From the NCBI GenBank assembly GCA_907164885.2, contig OU015490.1, positions 237,970,579-238,034,578 of the forward strand: a stretch of DNA of 64,000 nt, written 5' to 3'. Positions 10,884-25,205 of this stretch are shown piece after piece; the stretch's first letter is position 1, and the number at the start of each line of letters is the position of its first letter. The notes below the pieces were generated by a model. It did not search any database. It saw only the letters and a list, made by a program, of their open reading frames with translations, and had not been told where the DNA came from. Made by a program: the position numbers and the translations under genes. The DNA is from Dolomedes plantarius. Its lineage: Eukaryota > Arthropoda > Arachnida > Araneae > Dolomedidae.

Positions 10884-10927
<44 letters not shown>
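10880..10927. repeat. (TA)n microsatellite
   Basis: TA run with one TATG interruption, right of the 3' LTR. Confidence 0.95.
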
Positions 10928-10933
<6 letters not shown>

Positions 10934-11365
10934 TAGGTATACGACATCGATGTCGATGTTTTGAGCTCGACGTTTTGCGTTGTTTCGATGTTTTTTTTAA
11001 ATGAAAAGTACCATAATAAATAAAAAAATTAACCACGTAGCATAGTTTTCGCACCCAGTAAATATAAGTCTGAATTCTGAAAAGGACGAATACAAAAGGG
11101 GGGACGCTACTTTAGGAACGAGACAAATGGCAATCAACAACCAATGAACCAATTAGAGCGCTTGGAATGTTCTCGACACTCCAGAACCTTTCTTGGGGTA
11201 TTATTTTATAAACAGTATAAACACGAGAGCGGCCGTTTAAGTTTTTGTTTTGTTCTGTTTTTATATAAGTTAACGTTAATGTTATTAGTAAGATGCCTCC
11301 CAAAGTGCCGTTTGGAAAACCTCTGACAAATTGGTGAAATGGAATATTTGCCTTAAGTCCCTCAA

Positions 11366-11605
11366 ACTTCTCGAAATACCACGAATTTATCTGGACATTT
11401 GAAGGCAAAATATGGTGATATTTACAACGACTATATTGAGTCATTAATGAATCTCAAGGCAAAAAGTAAACCACACAATCGAGATGCTGCGGCCCCAGCC
11501 ATTCCAAGCATTTCGGTGACTGAAACGGAGCATAGAGAAGAATCCGTAAGTCCGTATTCCAATATTCCTAGGTTCCATCAAAACACTTTGATAAACAGTT
11601 CTTGA
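11366..11605 (+). pseudogene. BED-zinc-finger fragment, probable hAT transposase N-terminus
   Basis: The frame reads TTNLSGHLKAKYGDIY, the second half of a BED zinc finger in which a TTNLxxHLxxxH pattern supplies the last ligands. Here the final His is Tyr, so metal binding is probably lost. The Cys pair expected upstream is not readable in the same frame. A polar linker (RDAAAPAIPSISVTET) follows, then a stop at 11603-11605. BED fingers sit at the N-terminus of hAT transposases and of host proteins derived from them. No DDE or dimerisation domain was found downstream, so this is a broken N-terminal piece. The stretch 10941-11300 before it may be its old promoter region. Confidence 0.5.
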
Positions 11606-12509
11606 AAAAACAGTTCTTTGATAAAAAATTTCTTGTTACAGAAAAAATAATATGATTTTCCCCATTTTGGATAGAACAATATTCCGTATATACATAATTC
11701 TGGATAACATAGTAGCGGCTAATATGGGAATATCTCCCCCCCCCAAATATATAAATAAATAAATAAATTTACTTATATAAAGAGTCCGATTGAATGTGAG
11801 TATAATACGAAAACTTAGGAATTCATCATATTTTATTCTATAGGAGGAGATGAAACTTGTGTAGGTTTTATTATTATTTTTATTTCACCCCAATGAAATA
11901 AAATCATATAAATGGTTTAAATTCCCTGAATACTTTGTTTTTATTTCTGAAGGGACATTTTAAGATTACGTATGTCTTTTAAATCCCTTTGTACATCCCG
12001 TGAAGAAACTGAAATATAAGAAAAAATTCTTTTTTTCTTTTTTTGGTATATTTGAAATGCATCAAAGTAAATTACTCATTTCCTTTAATTTCCGATAAAA
12101 TGTTATTAGAACACCATTAGAATTTTTTATTTGTTTAATCTTCTTCCCTAGTTTAAAGTTATTAATTCAACGGAGAGCTTCATGAAAGTTTGATTTAGGT
12201 TAACGTTCCTCCACAAGCGGAAATCGACTGTTCTGTATAAAAATATGAACAGCAAGCGTAAAATTGATTTTCGCAAGTTGTAACATCCAGGAAATTTCTA
12301 GGAAACGCAAAACAATATCGAAATATCTCCCATAAAAAATAGATGGGTTGCAACAAATTTCGAACTAATTAACAGGTAGTAGATAAAAATTTTTCCCATG
12401 CATGTATTTCCTAAGCAGTTGGTATTAGGAAATGTATTTGCACGTAAATATATCTATTTATTTTTCACTCTGTCTTCCGTTTTTCTAATTATTTAATATT
12501 ATACCTTTA
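11606..12509. other. AT-rich unique sequence
   Basis: No gene or mobile signal was recognised; a C-run followed by an AAAT array lies near 11728-11768. Confidence 0.55.
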
Positions 12510-12940
12510 TTCCTTAAGTATGCTGTGTACTAACTCTGTTGGATTCGCTCACCTCAATGTTAACCTATGAAGAAAGTTTGTCTACTATTTACAGCTGAAA
12601 AAATACTGATAATCTAATAAAATGGTATTTTCAGAGAGTTGAACTTTTCTGCACCTTGCAAAAGGATTCATTTTATAATTTCGTCCACCAAAGGAATTTA
12701 AAAGCATTTAAAACATACTATACCAGATTTTTCTCCGAATGATTTATAACTAAAAAAATTATTTGCTTTTTAAAAAACAAAAATGTCCGAAGGTATAAAA
12801 TATCTTTCTATATTTCGGTGTACAATTTTTAAAAAATCTTTCAGTTGAAGTTGGCAATCCTTGGACTAATTTACTCGATAGGTTCACATTAAGGTGAGCG
12901 AATCCAATAGGGTTAGTACACAGCAGCCTTAAACGGTTGT
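12510..12940. mobile_element. Imperfect inverted-repeat (foldback or MITE-like) element
   Basis: TGCTGTGTACTAAC, TTGGATTCGCTCACCT and AACCTAT at 12521-12568 reappear inverted at 12883-12927, and weaker inverted similarity continues inward. The roughly 250-base middle is AT-rich and non-coding. The true ends and target duplication were not resolved. Confidence 0.65.
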
Positions 12941-12944
12941 GTTG

Positions 12945-13938
12945 TAAGGTAAATTTTCTCTGCCACATGAGGTGTGCCACGAGTTAGTTTCATTATTACG
13001 TCTCCTCTGTTTTCTTTTCCTGTCTTTCTCACAAATTTTCTGCTAGGTCCTTTGCTGGGTACATTCCATGTGTCGGGTGGTGATTACAAAATTTCTCCTT
13101 CTTGTTTCTTCTTTCGAATGTTTCTCCTTTTGCCTTCTTCCGCCACGTCCCTCTGACGTTTTTTCTGGAATTTTCTGATGTCTCCTCTTTTTATATTATA
13201 GTGTCCAAATGATACGTCACCATACAAGAAGCGCACCTCCAAAAAAGCCCTGGAAGACATCTTTATTTGAGCACGATATGCGAAAGTTGTTGTTACATAT
13301 GGCTTTATTACCATGTTTTCAATAACTTGCTTTCTTGTTTGTTTGTGTGTTTGTCCAGTACAAAGCTTGCAATCGATTTTTAACTAACTTCTCGACTAGC
13401 TAGACATTTGAAACTTTTAGAATAGCTCAGAACATGATGACAATGCATTCTGTTGATACTTTTAGCCATCTGTAAGCAGCATTGAATCCCTTTTCAGTTA
13501 ATTTTGTTTTGTAGAATGGTGCAGCCATCTATCGGCCGGGTCGGGAACGAAAAGTTAAACGCAATTGATTACGCATTTGATACCTCTTTATTACGCATTT
13601 GATCATCTTTCAAGTTAATGGGGTAATACATCAAAACATTTTTAAAAAAGTATTTATTAATACATAGAATTGTCAAGTTTATATGATTCAACAGAAATTT
13701 TAAAAACATGGTATATAAAAAGTTATTTTTGTCGTGAAATTATTTGAAATTGAATACATAATACAAAAACTGGAACCCAATACATCACATCGGGAACAAA
13801 GCAAAATAAATGAACAAACAAGCAACAACAAACAAACAAGGATGAAGGAGGGGTAGAGTTCGATCATAAATATTTCATAAATAACATTAGCATCCCAGTA
13901 CAGTTTTTCAGTGTCTCCACATCTTTGCGAAAGTCGAA
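12945..13938. other. Unique sequence with a pyrimidine-rich tract
   Basis: Positions 12990-13190 are T/C-rich on the plus strand. No exon or mobile element is convincing. Confidence 0.5.
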
Positions 13939-14756
13939 TCTTATTAATAAAAGAGAGTGTTTGCGTGTGTGTGTGTGCGATCCCCAGGCGAATCTGTGAA
14001 ACTTACGTCAAATTTGGCACACGGGTAGTGCAGACTAAGGGAAGGTGCACCTCGAAGCCCGAATTTTAAATTTTATTCTAGAAAATTTTTTATTTTATGT
14101 TTTGTGCGATATTTTATGTTTTTTTTAACTTCAGATTACGATATCTCGGCAAAAAATGATAGTAGAATTTTGATCTTTTTACAATCTAAGACTACAGACA
14201 TTTCTCCTTCAAACAAGACCTCATTTGTTTAAAAATAATTTAAAACAGACTAATATTTTCATCAAAATATTAAAACCACTTTTTTAATTTTTTTACGCCC
14301 TTTTATACATCTACGGTCGATGCTCTTCGTGTTTTTATCTTACAAAGAAAATATTTACATCATCTGGAAGATGAAAGCTTTCCCATTCATATGAACCTCA
14401 TTTCAAGTCTCTATCTTAAAATTTCGATTTTTAATTGAATTTTAAAGAACAATACGTCAACGCAAATTCCCAGCTTGAATCTTCAAGCGCGAAGAACCTT
14501 TTATTCACCCATAGGCGAGGGGGAGGGGGGGGGAAGGCTCGATGAAAGAATATTTCGCCTATTCGTGGAGGGTTGGACCGAGCGAAATTTCTCGCCGGGG
14601 GGGGGGGGGGGGAGAATTTTTCTTCTGGCTGTTACTGTTAGTAGGAAGTGGAATACGTAGCCAGAAAATTTAGATACCTTGATTCGTTGTTCTTTAGTGT
14701 TTCCATTCTCTGACAATGATTACTGAAGGGAGCGGGTCCCTAAACCGACCGGCTAG
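13939..14756 (+). mobile_element. Helitron 5' half or short Helitron
   Basis: A|TCTTATTAATAAAAGAG followed by a (GT)n patch and CCCCAGGCGAATCTGTGAAA is a Helitron-style 5' end, repeated almost exactly at 15098 onward for about 550 bases. A possible 3' end is GGGAGCGGGTCCC, a short hairpin, then CTAG at 14753-14756, but the following base is A rather than T. The 3' boundary is therefore uncertain. Confidence 0.6.
14516..14613 (+). other. G-run cluster with G-quadruplex potential
   Basis: Long plus-strand G runs occur at about 14520-14535 and 14597-14612, inside the Helitron-like segment. Confidence 0.6.
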
Positions 14757-14788
14757 AAGGGCGAAGCCCGTGTCATGGGTTATGTCAC

Positions 14789-14836
14789 AGTATAAATAAC
14801 ATAGAAAATGTCAATTTTTTCTATGTTATTTATACT
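14789..14836. other. Perfect hairpin, 20-bp arms
   Basis: AGTATAAATAACATAGAAAA at 14789-14808 is perfectly inverted at 14817-14836 around an 8-base loop. The right-arm sequence recurs in part near 16690-16715. Confidence 0.85.
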
Positions 14837-16852
14837 TTAATCAATTTTTAAATTGATTTTCGTTAACAAACATTCTTAAAATCTCGGGAAACGCCATCTT
14901 TAATTAGGAATACCTCCAGCTTTTCCTTTCTTACAGAACAAAACTCATTTCGAAAGTTTCATTGAAGGTAAAACGAGTAATTTCTGTTGTGGCATCTAAA
15001 AAGGTATTTTAAGTAAACAATTAAACTTTGAAGCGTATTCCCATCTTTAACATTACAGTAATAAGCATTACATCTTATTAATAAAAGTGAATGTTTTCTT
15101 ATTAATAAAAGCGAATGTTTGCGCGTGTGTGTGTGTGTGTGTGGGCGGCCCCCAGGCGAATCTGTGAAATTTACAGCCGTGAAATTTGGCACACGGGTAG
15201 TGCAGACTATGGGAAAATGCACCTCGGAGCCCGAATTTTAAATTTTATTCTAGAAAATTTTTTATTTTATGTTTTGTAGGATATTTTATGTTTTTTTAAA
15301 CTTCAGATTACAATATCTCGGCAAAAAATGATCGTAGAATTTTGATCTTTTTACAATCTAAGACTATAGACATTTCTCCTTCAAACAAGACCTCATTTGT
15401 TTAAAAATAATTTAAAACAGACTAATATTTTCATCAAAATATTAAATCCACTTTTTCGATAAATTTATGCACTTTTTAGCATCTACGGTCGATGCTCTTC
15501 GTGTTTTTATCTTACAAAGAAAATATTTACATCATCTGGAAGATGAAAGCTTTCTCGTTCATATAAACCTCATTTCAAGTCTCTATCTTAAAATTTCAAT
15601 TTTTAATTGAATTTTAAAGAACGATATTTCAACACAAATTTTATGTGGTTCTTTCAACGCGGTACTCTAGGCGTTGGAATCAATCATTCATAAGAAATGC
15701 GCATGCGCACAAGGAAACGTTTTATTTACTTTTGCCGGTGTTCACTTTTTCTGTATTCTGTCAATTTTTGTTTAATTTAGTTACTTTTTGCATATTCTTT
15801 CTTTTTATGCTTCTGTCTGAAACTCTGGAATATTTTTTATTATCATTCTAATACTTCGAAACTTAACAATGTTTACCAGGGGTTTTTTAAAACAGCTGTT
15901 AATTATGTTTGTGTTTAGCTTTGAGAAAAAATAATTTTGCAAAGGTTTTTTTGGTCTTTTATGCTAAAATAGCACTTACAAATCAAAAAAAGAAGCAAAA
16001 ACTTACCTGTAAATAGCATACCTTTTTTATAAATTGATCAATTTGAAGTAATTTTTAATGAAATTTAGCTAAAACACCTATCATTCTGCACAAAATCCTA
16101 AAGCTAATATTTTAAACTAATTTTAGCTTTTGATTGTGGAAATTTTTGATGTTAAAACATGTTAACAATGTATTAAATATGCATTATTTTGTACGTCAAA
16201 CATAGTTGCACATTAATTTTATAGAAATTTGTAGTATGACTTTCCTAAGTAGCATGATTTATTTTTTCTCGATGATATCTTTTTCTTAATTGTCAAACTT
16301 TGAGAACATAACTTTTTTAAATTAAAAAAACACAAATAACAGTTTAGGTTAGCAAGAATTATTGTCAAGAATTATATTTCACATGATTGGACAAGCCACA
16401 GGTCAAGAAGTGTTGAAATTAATGGAGGTAAGGTTAATTTTTTTTACATGCAGTAATTTTTTCATGTCCCTATTCATAAATTAGAATCGATAGCTGATTT
16501 ATACCTCATTTATATTTTTTAAATTTAACTTCTTACTTCTGTTTTAACTTTCCTTTCTATTTTAACATCATGTTTTGTTTTGCTATTATTGAAGTGTGTA
16601 AAATATTTTTCATTGCTTACTACAATCTAAAAAATTTTTTTGTATTATTGGCCTGTACTTTTTTATTCATACTGTGTTATTCATACTGTTATTTTTTCTA
16701 CGTTATTTATACTGTAAGTAGTTTTTAAATTGATTTGGTTTTGTTTACTTTTCAGCTTTTCCCGAATGATTTTCCGAATCTTTACCCCGGAAAGAGAAGC
16801 GAGACTGGAAGAAATCAGACAACAATAGCAGAGAATAGTTGAACAAAAACCA

Positions 16853-16966
16853 CAGGATCGTCATGATTTGTTAGCAAGAGTGTTTCATCAAAATCAAAAA
16901 TCACTTATGAGTCTCATCACAAAGGCAAAGATTTTTGGAGAAGTTTGGTGTCATATGTACACCATA
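16853..16966 (+). pseudogene. Helitron Rep domain fragment
   Basis: The frame encodes QDRHDLLARVFHQNQKSLM, a short linker, then KIFGEVWCHMYTI. This matches the part of Helitron RepHel proteins just before the two-His metal site, where DRxDLxxRVF and IFGxVxxxxYxIEFQKRGLPH occur. The frame leaves homology exactly where the EFQKRGLPHAH signature should begin, so the HUH metal-binding residues are absent. The ORF runs on to 17110 without recognisable meaning. Upstream bases 16775-16850 may be eroded Rep sequence. Confidence 0.75.
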
Positions 16967-17094
16967 ATTGCAGTTTTGGCTGATTTAAACTCTGTATTCT
17001 TACATTTTGATGCCCCTGTAGCAGTAGTGGATTACATGGTTAACTGGAGTTACTCATTTTGTTCCATTTTAAAGGAATTAGGCTGTGGTTCATA

Positions 17095-17967
17095 TGGGAA
17101 TGGCGTTTAGAAACATACGGCATATGAGGCAGATATTACGGATCAAATAATAGCCACAGATGACACCACTTCAGTCAGTTGTCACAAAACAACTGTCTCT
17201 GTGCACATGTTTCAGAAGCCTCCTCTACACGATTTCTTCATTCGGGAATGGCGTTTAGAAACATACGGCATATGAGGCAGATATTGCGGATCAAATAATA
17301 GCCAAAGAAAGCAAGTGTCTATAGACAATGCGTGGATTGTCTCGTATCGCCCTCTACTAACCACAATTTTCAATGCCCATATAAATGTAGAGTACTGTAA
17401 TTCAGTTTTATAGTGTGGCGTGTGAGTGGAACACTGGTGTGTGGTTTTCAAATGATTTTAGCTTTTACTGGAAATTAGCAGAACATTAGCATCCGAAACA
17501 GTAATCGTTTGGAAAGTTTTTATTTATATACACAACTCACTACCATAATACTCTTAAAATTTATATTTTAACGCTTTTCTGTTACTGCTGTTATTTGTAA
17601 ACACACGATCTTCATTGCCATGCTCATTTCAGAAATTTCTCATTGAGATGATGCTCATTTAATGCGTGTTTTCAAAAGTGAAATATACCATGTTCTGTAA
17701 AAACCCCGAAAATATTTCTATATTGGAGATTTAGACAGATTAAAGAATTTAAGTAAACTTTTGTGTAATTTATACATTTGTGTGTGTTTAATTATTTAAA
17801 TTAATAGATTTATATTTTTTATACGTTTTATTCTTGCATTCTTTTAGGGGTTTATAGTGTTGCGTGTGAGTGGAACACTGGTGTGTGGTTTTCAAATGAT
17901 TTTAGCTTTTACTGGAAATTAGCAGAACATTAGCTTCCAAAACAGTAATTGTTTGGAAAGTTTTGAA
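17095..17967. repeat. Two sets of direct duplications inside the Helitron
   Basis: A roughly 60-base block (GGGAATGGCGTTTAGAAACA and following) at 17095-17155 recurs at 17241-17303. A roughly 105-base block containing GTGGAACACTGGTGTGTGG at 17412-17517 recurs at 17857-17961. The second pair is spaced about 445 bases, suggesting a segmental tandem duplication. Confidence 0.8.
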
Positions 17968-18193
17968 TTTAATTTATTAAATGCTGATCACGAGATTTCT
18001 TTTCTTTTTGTGATACTTTAAATTAATTTTGCGTCACGTGCATACCAACGAAATTAATTGACAAAGAAGATATTAAAATACAGTAAAAGATAAAATTTAA
18101 CCACTAGACAAATTGAGATGGAAATTTTTAAAAATTTTGTTCAAATTAGTATGTTTTATGGATATTAAATCAAATCTATATATAAAACTGAAA

Positions 18194-18400
18194 TTTCCTC
18201 ACAAAATATGCTTCGCCATGACGATAAATAAGTCCAAAGGCCAAACTTTAAAATATGCTGGCGTACATTTACGAGAAAATTGTTTCTCGCACGGTCAGTT
18301 TTACGTAGCTTGCTCACGCATAAGTTCGCAGACGAGCCTGGTAATATTAGTTCCACCCAATGAAGAAACAAAATATATTGTTTATAAGAAAATCCTCTAA
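18194..18400 (+). pseudogene. Helitron helicase C-terminal fragment (Pif1/RecD type)
   Basis: The frame carries FPHKICFAMTINKSKGQTLK then YAGVHL and SHGQFYVACSRI, ending TAA at 18398-18400. This is the last part of the Pif1-family SF1 helicase fused to Helitron Rep proteins, including the TINKxQGQT motif and the SHGQxYVAxSR motif that binds nucleotide. The earlier Walker A and B motifs are missing. Its stop lies about 70 bases before the Helitron 3' terminus, the normal position. Upstream codons 18113-18193 are not helicase-like. Confidence 0.88.
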
Positions 18401-18479
18401 AAAGCAATTTCACTACTTTTTCATTGTAATTATCCTAAAATGTACCCCGTAGCGAAGCACGGGTATTCAGCTAGTAGAC

Positions 18480-19357
18480 AATATGCGAAAGTCGCGTTGA
18501 AGAATTTGCCCCGGACCTCGCCGTTGATTCCATGTAAATTAAAATATAGGAATTAAAATAGCACGACACAATGCAATTTCTGGACTAGACGTTTTCATCA
18601 CCTTATGTCGCCTTCTCGTATATTTGTAATTATTATTTTCTTCGGTTCTTCCAACTAATATTATTTTTCTTTGGAAAAACCGTTTCTATTTTTGACGTTT
18701 CTTCAAGTGGAGATTTATTTATCATACGCTACGCAATATCAAATATTTTGTTGATCATCACATTTTTTAACCATCACACCTAATATTTCTCGTCCTAATG
18801 GGGAATTATTAAGGGGACTCACGACCCTTAAGTCGAGGAAATAAGGCATATTTTCATACTTTTTGACTCTTTGTAACTATTTCATTTTACTCCGAATTTT
18901 TCCAAATTTTATGTATATGATAAATTGATATATTAATTTTAATAAACAAATTTTCAGCTCTAAAAATAATTTTGAATAATTTTTCTTAAATACTTTAGAT
19001 ATACCTTGTTTTTTAAGTAATTTTATTGTATACTGGCTTTCGCGCAGAACTATGAAATTAATTTTACACTTAAATGTATAATTCCTTTTTTATATTTAAA
19101 ATAAATAATTCAAAATACAATTGAACAAAAAACATTCAACATTAATATATTTTTAAAATTTTTTAAAACTGCTCAAAATATACTTAAAATTTCGATTTTT
19201 ATAAATATATTTTTTTGGCTTTTTTTACATCAATTGTATACATTGATCATCGTATTTATTATAAATATTTTTATACATATTTTTGGTCTTAGTTGCATAC
19301 ATTGACCGTTGTATTTAATTTGAATGTACTCCGTAGCGAATCGCGGGTTTTCAGCTT
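18480..19357 (+). mobile_element. Helitron 3' relic
   Basis: From about 19200 the sequence parallels 59150-59230 plus 60690-60774 of another Helitron. It ends in the hairpin-bearing CCGTAGCGAATCGCGGG followed by CAGCTTG, a decayed CTAG end. The region before about 19100 holds nothing recognisable. Confidence 0.6.
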
Positions 19358-21892
19358 GCCTGTACATATGACCGTCGCATAGACCATTAAATTATTTTTA
19401 TTTATACGAATTGTGTCATCATTCAAACGTCCCAAATCCAACGTGCACCTCACACAGCAATGTTATTTTGAAAACCTAGTGAAAAAAACTAGATTATAAG
19501 TACTTTCCGAAAACATAAAGCTTTTTTCTGTGAATTTTTTCGTTCGTTTATATTACTCTTTGAAATTCGGTTGTCCATTCTGCGGCACCCTGTATTTTAT
19601 CCATGGGCGTCGTTTGTGAATCCTAGAAAACGGACTTGAGAGTGTTGGAAATGGAAGAAAAGAAATAAATTACAGCAAAAATAATGGGACAATCCTTAAA
19701 AGAGAAAATTAATTAAATGCATTATTTAATATAATTATTGATTTATTAAGGATATGGAATCTGTCTAGTTAACAAAGATTCCCGTTGTATTCTGTTACAT
19801 TTTATAAATGCACAGTCTAAATGCCTCGTATTTAAGGAACGTATATAAATAAATAATACTGATATAGCATATAATAAATTTTGAATGAGTTATACATTTT
19901 ATTAATCACATAAAATAATATGTATGATACTTTCAAGCAATTTGGAACTTGAAATTTAACAAATAAATGTAATTAAGAAATATTTAAAACAATATTAATG
20001 TAACATAACTGTTAATAAACAAAAGTAGTAACAATATAACAATAAATATTATCTTATAATGTTGCTTTTATGGCAATTACTGTCCAAATGCTTCGCGAGA
20101 GACATATTCGCAAAGCATTCTTCCCGGCATCTAAATAAAATTAATGGCGGAGCTGCTTAAATGATTGCCGATATTCATAGAATCTGACGTTTTGAAACAC
20201 GCAAAATTGCAATTAAATTAAATAACAATGAACGGAGTTTTATTCTTTATTCTATGTTATTTCATGAGAAATAACTTTCGCTCTAGAAAATTTGTCTGTT
20301 GCTGACGTGAGAGTTAAAGCGTCAATTATCAAATATTTCGATTAATCATACTTTTATGAAAGTACTTTTTATTGGATTTTCGTGGGTAGTTATTCTTTAG
20401 TCATATTTAAACATAATATTAAAATATTGCTGCTGTAAATCTTTGTTCAAGTGGATAATAAATGCTTTCCAAAACTTTTGACTTTTTATATACATTTTAA
20501 TCTAATGTTAATGTATTTCATTACCAAGAACAAAAATATTCATGTTTATATGGAAGTCCATTAATAATAAAGTACATTTTTCCAAGTTATTCTAGTCTTC
20601 ATTGAATTGAAGAAAATTTATGTGTTGTCCTTATACGGATAACACATAATCCTTAGATGTTCATAACGTTTTATTGAGTTTTACTATTATTCTTGATAAA
20701 ATCACATACTCTTTCAAAGTTTAGAGTGCGTATTATATTAAGCATCTATCATAAGATGGTTGTAGAGTATGTGAGATTGAATGCAACTATTTATGGGCAA
20801 ACATTGAAGCTTATTCATCAAGTGTATAATATGTTTTTGAATCTTTACATTTTTACCAAGTTAGGAATTTTTTGACAAATATTGAAAGGAAAAACATCAT
20901 GCGAAATTAAAAATACAATGGACAAATAATAAGTGGGACAATATTATATTTAGATGCCAGAGAATATTTACAAAACAAAAATCCTAACTCTTATAAAAAG
21001 TATAAACAATCTTTCCTTGGTGATGATATAAATAAATTTTCCCGTCATAAAATGTATGAAAAGCCCTTTGCTACTGAAGTTACAATTCCTCTATGCTAGT
21101 TGAAACTATCTAATTCCATTAATAAAAAATTTTGTTTGTATGATGGTTGTTGTAGTTTATAAGACTGTGATTTTAGTTTCATTATAGTGTACTTGTTAAG
21201 TAAACGCTCATTTATTAGTTATTTTGATGATGTTTAACATGTAGTCTTCGAGGTATGATTGCATTATTTTTTTAAAGAATAAAGACTACCGAGTAATTAA
21301 TAAGTGCAATTAATGTAAAAGCTGGTTTGGTTCGGAGAGTTAAGGTCATTTTTTGATACACGAGGGTTAATAAGATGAGGGCCTACGGCTTAAATCGGTT
21401 TCTGAACGGCTACAAACTGCCATGCAAGAGTGAGTCTCGGACGTATAGATTATGTCAGCGCCCGAGTCATTCGTCCATCATGTAAAAGCTGGAAAAATAT
21501 CAGTATAGAATTCCTAAATGAAATAATTTGAGAGTATATGTAAGCATTTGTCGGCTAAATACATAGCACCTAGAAACTTTGTCACATCACCTTATATATT
21601 AGTATCTCTCGTAGAGGGTATCTTTTTGTTTCAAGTTATTAGGCAAACATTTATGATAAAGGAAAACAGCTTAAAACGTGGTCGCTAAAATAGACTGCAC
21701 ATAATATTTTAAAGTATTGCAAGCAGGAGATAAAATTTCAAGAATTAAAAAGAAGGCTTCAATTGGCAGACCCTGCTAAAATACCCATGGTATGAAATAT
21801 TAAAATATAGCGCTGTTCTTTTGTTTTCGTTTCCAGGGAGGCAGGGAACATGAGAAGTGAGCCACAGGTTGTCTGCATACCGTAATTACTCA
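19358..21892. other. Unique AT-rich sequence
   Basis: No gene was recognised. A small hairpin (AATGCTTCGCGA to TCGCAAAGCATT) lies at 20087-20119. Short ORFs such as 20693-20875 are unremarkable. Confidence 0.55.
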
Positions 21893-22097
21893 CCGATACT
21901 CCGCAAACACCATTTGGATTTGCATACATATAAAAATTCTTGTTCACAGATTTATTGTTTTTTGAGAGTTGGGTTCCTTTTTTTCTGTCTGCCAACCTCA
22001 TCAGCCTGTTTTCTAACTGTTCATCATACTTCTTAAATTTACTGAGGGTATATCCTGTGATGGTGAGGTGCGAGATTCTTTTTCGTGCCCAAATTCT
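21893..22097 (-). CDS. Possible internal exon (hypothetical)
   Basis: On the minus strand an open frame of about 68 codons (KYDEQLENRLMRLADRKKG within it) runs to a strong splice-donor match, TCG|GTGAGTAATT, at 21893/21892. A candidate acceptor (TTCAG) precedes it near 22098 but lacks a good pyrimidine tract. The peptide is polar and rich in Lys and Asn; I do not recognise a family. It may be a host exon or chance; flanking exons were not found. Confidence 0.2.
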
Positions 22098-23334
22098 GAA
22101 CGCTTAAGTATTTGCACCCAGAATCCATTTTTCGATCAGATTTCTGATACCACTATTCTATTTTGCTCACCGAAAAGAATCCATTTCTTCTTCATGAATG
22201 AAACACTCTTTCAATATGAATTCAATACCGCATTTTTCTATGTCAATCCATGGTGGTATAGCATTTTGAAGGACATTTTATCTGTTAGGGATATCGTCGT
22301 GTATTCTAGACAATCCGACCGTAAAAATTATGCAGCAGCATAATTGAAATTACCACACTCTCTTCCAGAATGATAGAGCTTACTACTTACATTTAATTTA
22401 GTGCACAGAATAGGTTTATTTTTTTAAATACACAATTCTTTCCACTTTGTCCTGATATTGATCCAGTAGACCACTTGCGGTGTGAATTTAAGCAACATGT
22501 ATAATTTCTAGAAATCACATTGCTAGCACTTCCTCGCCCGGAAGCAGCATTGCAGAGTGTATAAACAGCATTGTTGAGTAGTAAGTCATTTGTAATCATA
22601 CGTATCGCAAACCTTAGCTTGCAACCACGGACATACAATGTAGCAATGATTCATGCAGTCGTTACAATAAAGCCAATACACCAGACATTTCGTGTAAACA
22701 TGGTCGCACCACTAGCACAATGAATTTCTACATCTCTATTTATGAATTACATTCCCGCACATGATATGCATGTTTGAATTCGGAACAAGCTTTAAACTGT
22801 TGTCCCAGGCTATTTCAAGGGGGGCGAGGAAACCAACCAACCAAAAAGTTCGTGCTATAAATATACATTAAATTTTTCAATGTTTATAGCATATTAAGAT
22901 ATATTTGATATTCCCATCATATTTATCTTTCTACCAAATTATCTTTATTCACAATAAATTATGTTGAATGCTGTCGCGCTGTCATATGAATTTAATTTCC
23001 TATTTTTTAAAGTATAACTTCTTTTTTTGCTACACAAACCAAAATCGATTGCAATAAACATGGGATTTTGCAGCCGTGTCGAATTAGAATTAAAGGCCCT
23101 CGTGTGTTTAGCCCTCTTGCAGTAAAATACGACGACATTACTTTAAAAATTACTTACTCCATCTTGTTTCGACTCTATTAAATTTCCATTTGTGGTTTAA
23201 TTTTTATATACGCATTTACAATTTCACTAAAAAAAATTTATTATTGTTGTGTTGTTAATTATGCCCCCTGGCTGAATGGATCCCAGACCAGGTCCATATA
23301 AGCTTGTGGGCAGAGGAGTATGGCTAAGGTTTAT
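22098..23334. other. Unique sequence, no gene recognised
   Basis: Several 75-90-codon frames occur on both strands (e.g. 22068-22343 plus, 22393-22638 minus) but none resembles a known family and they overlap one another. Confidence 0.5.
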
Positions 23335-23412
23335 AATGTTACCACAAGGAACGGAGGCCGACGTAGCCAAGTGCCACTTCAATTTTGACCGAGCACCCCC
23401 TGAGGTGACATA
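23335..23412 (-). mobile_element. SINE 3' fragment
   Basis: ACCACAAG, GACGTAGCCAAGTGCCAC and TTCAATTTTGACCGAGCA match the tail of the SINE at 26171-26424 in the same orientation. It is cut at TA 23413-23414 by the next transposon; the rest of the SINE is not found on the far side. Confidence 0.7.
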
Positions 23413-23414
23413 TA

Positions 23415-25204
<1,790 letters not shown>

Positions 25205-25205
25205 A

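Larger units (their letters stand above)
15073..18474 (+). mobile_element. Degraded Helitron with rep and helicase remnants
   Basis: The 5' end occurs twice in tandem (TCTTATTAATAAAAG at 15073 and 15097). The 3' end is text-book: hairpin CCCGT-AGCGAAGC-ACGGG at 18446-18462, then CTAG at 18471-18474 and T after. Between them lie a rolling-circle replication initiator fragment and a Pif1-type helicase C-terminus in the right order. Most of the expected large RepHel protein is missing, and there are internal duplications at 17.1-18.0 kb. Confidence 0.85.
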
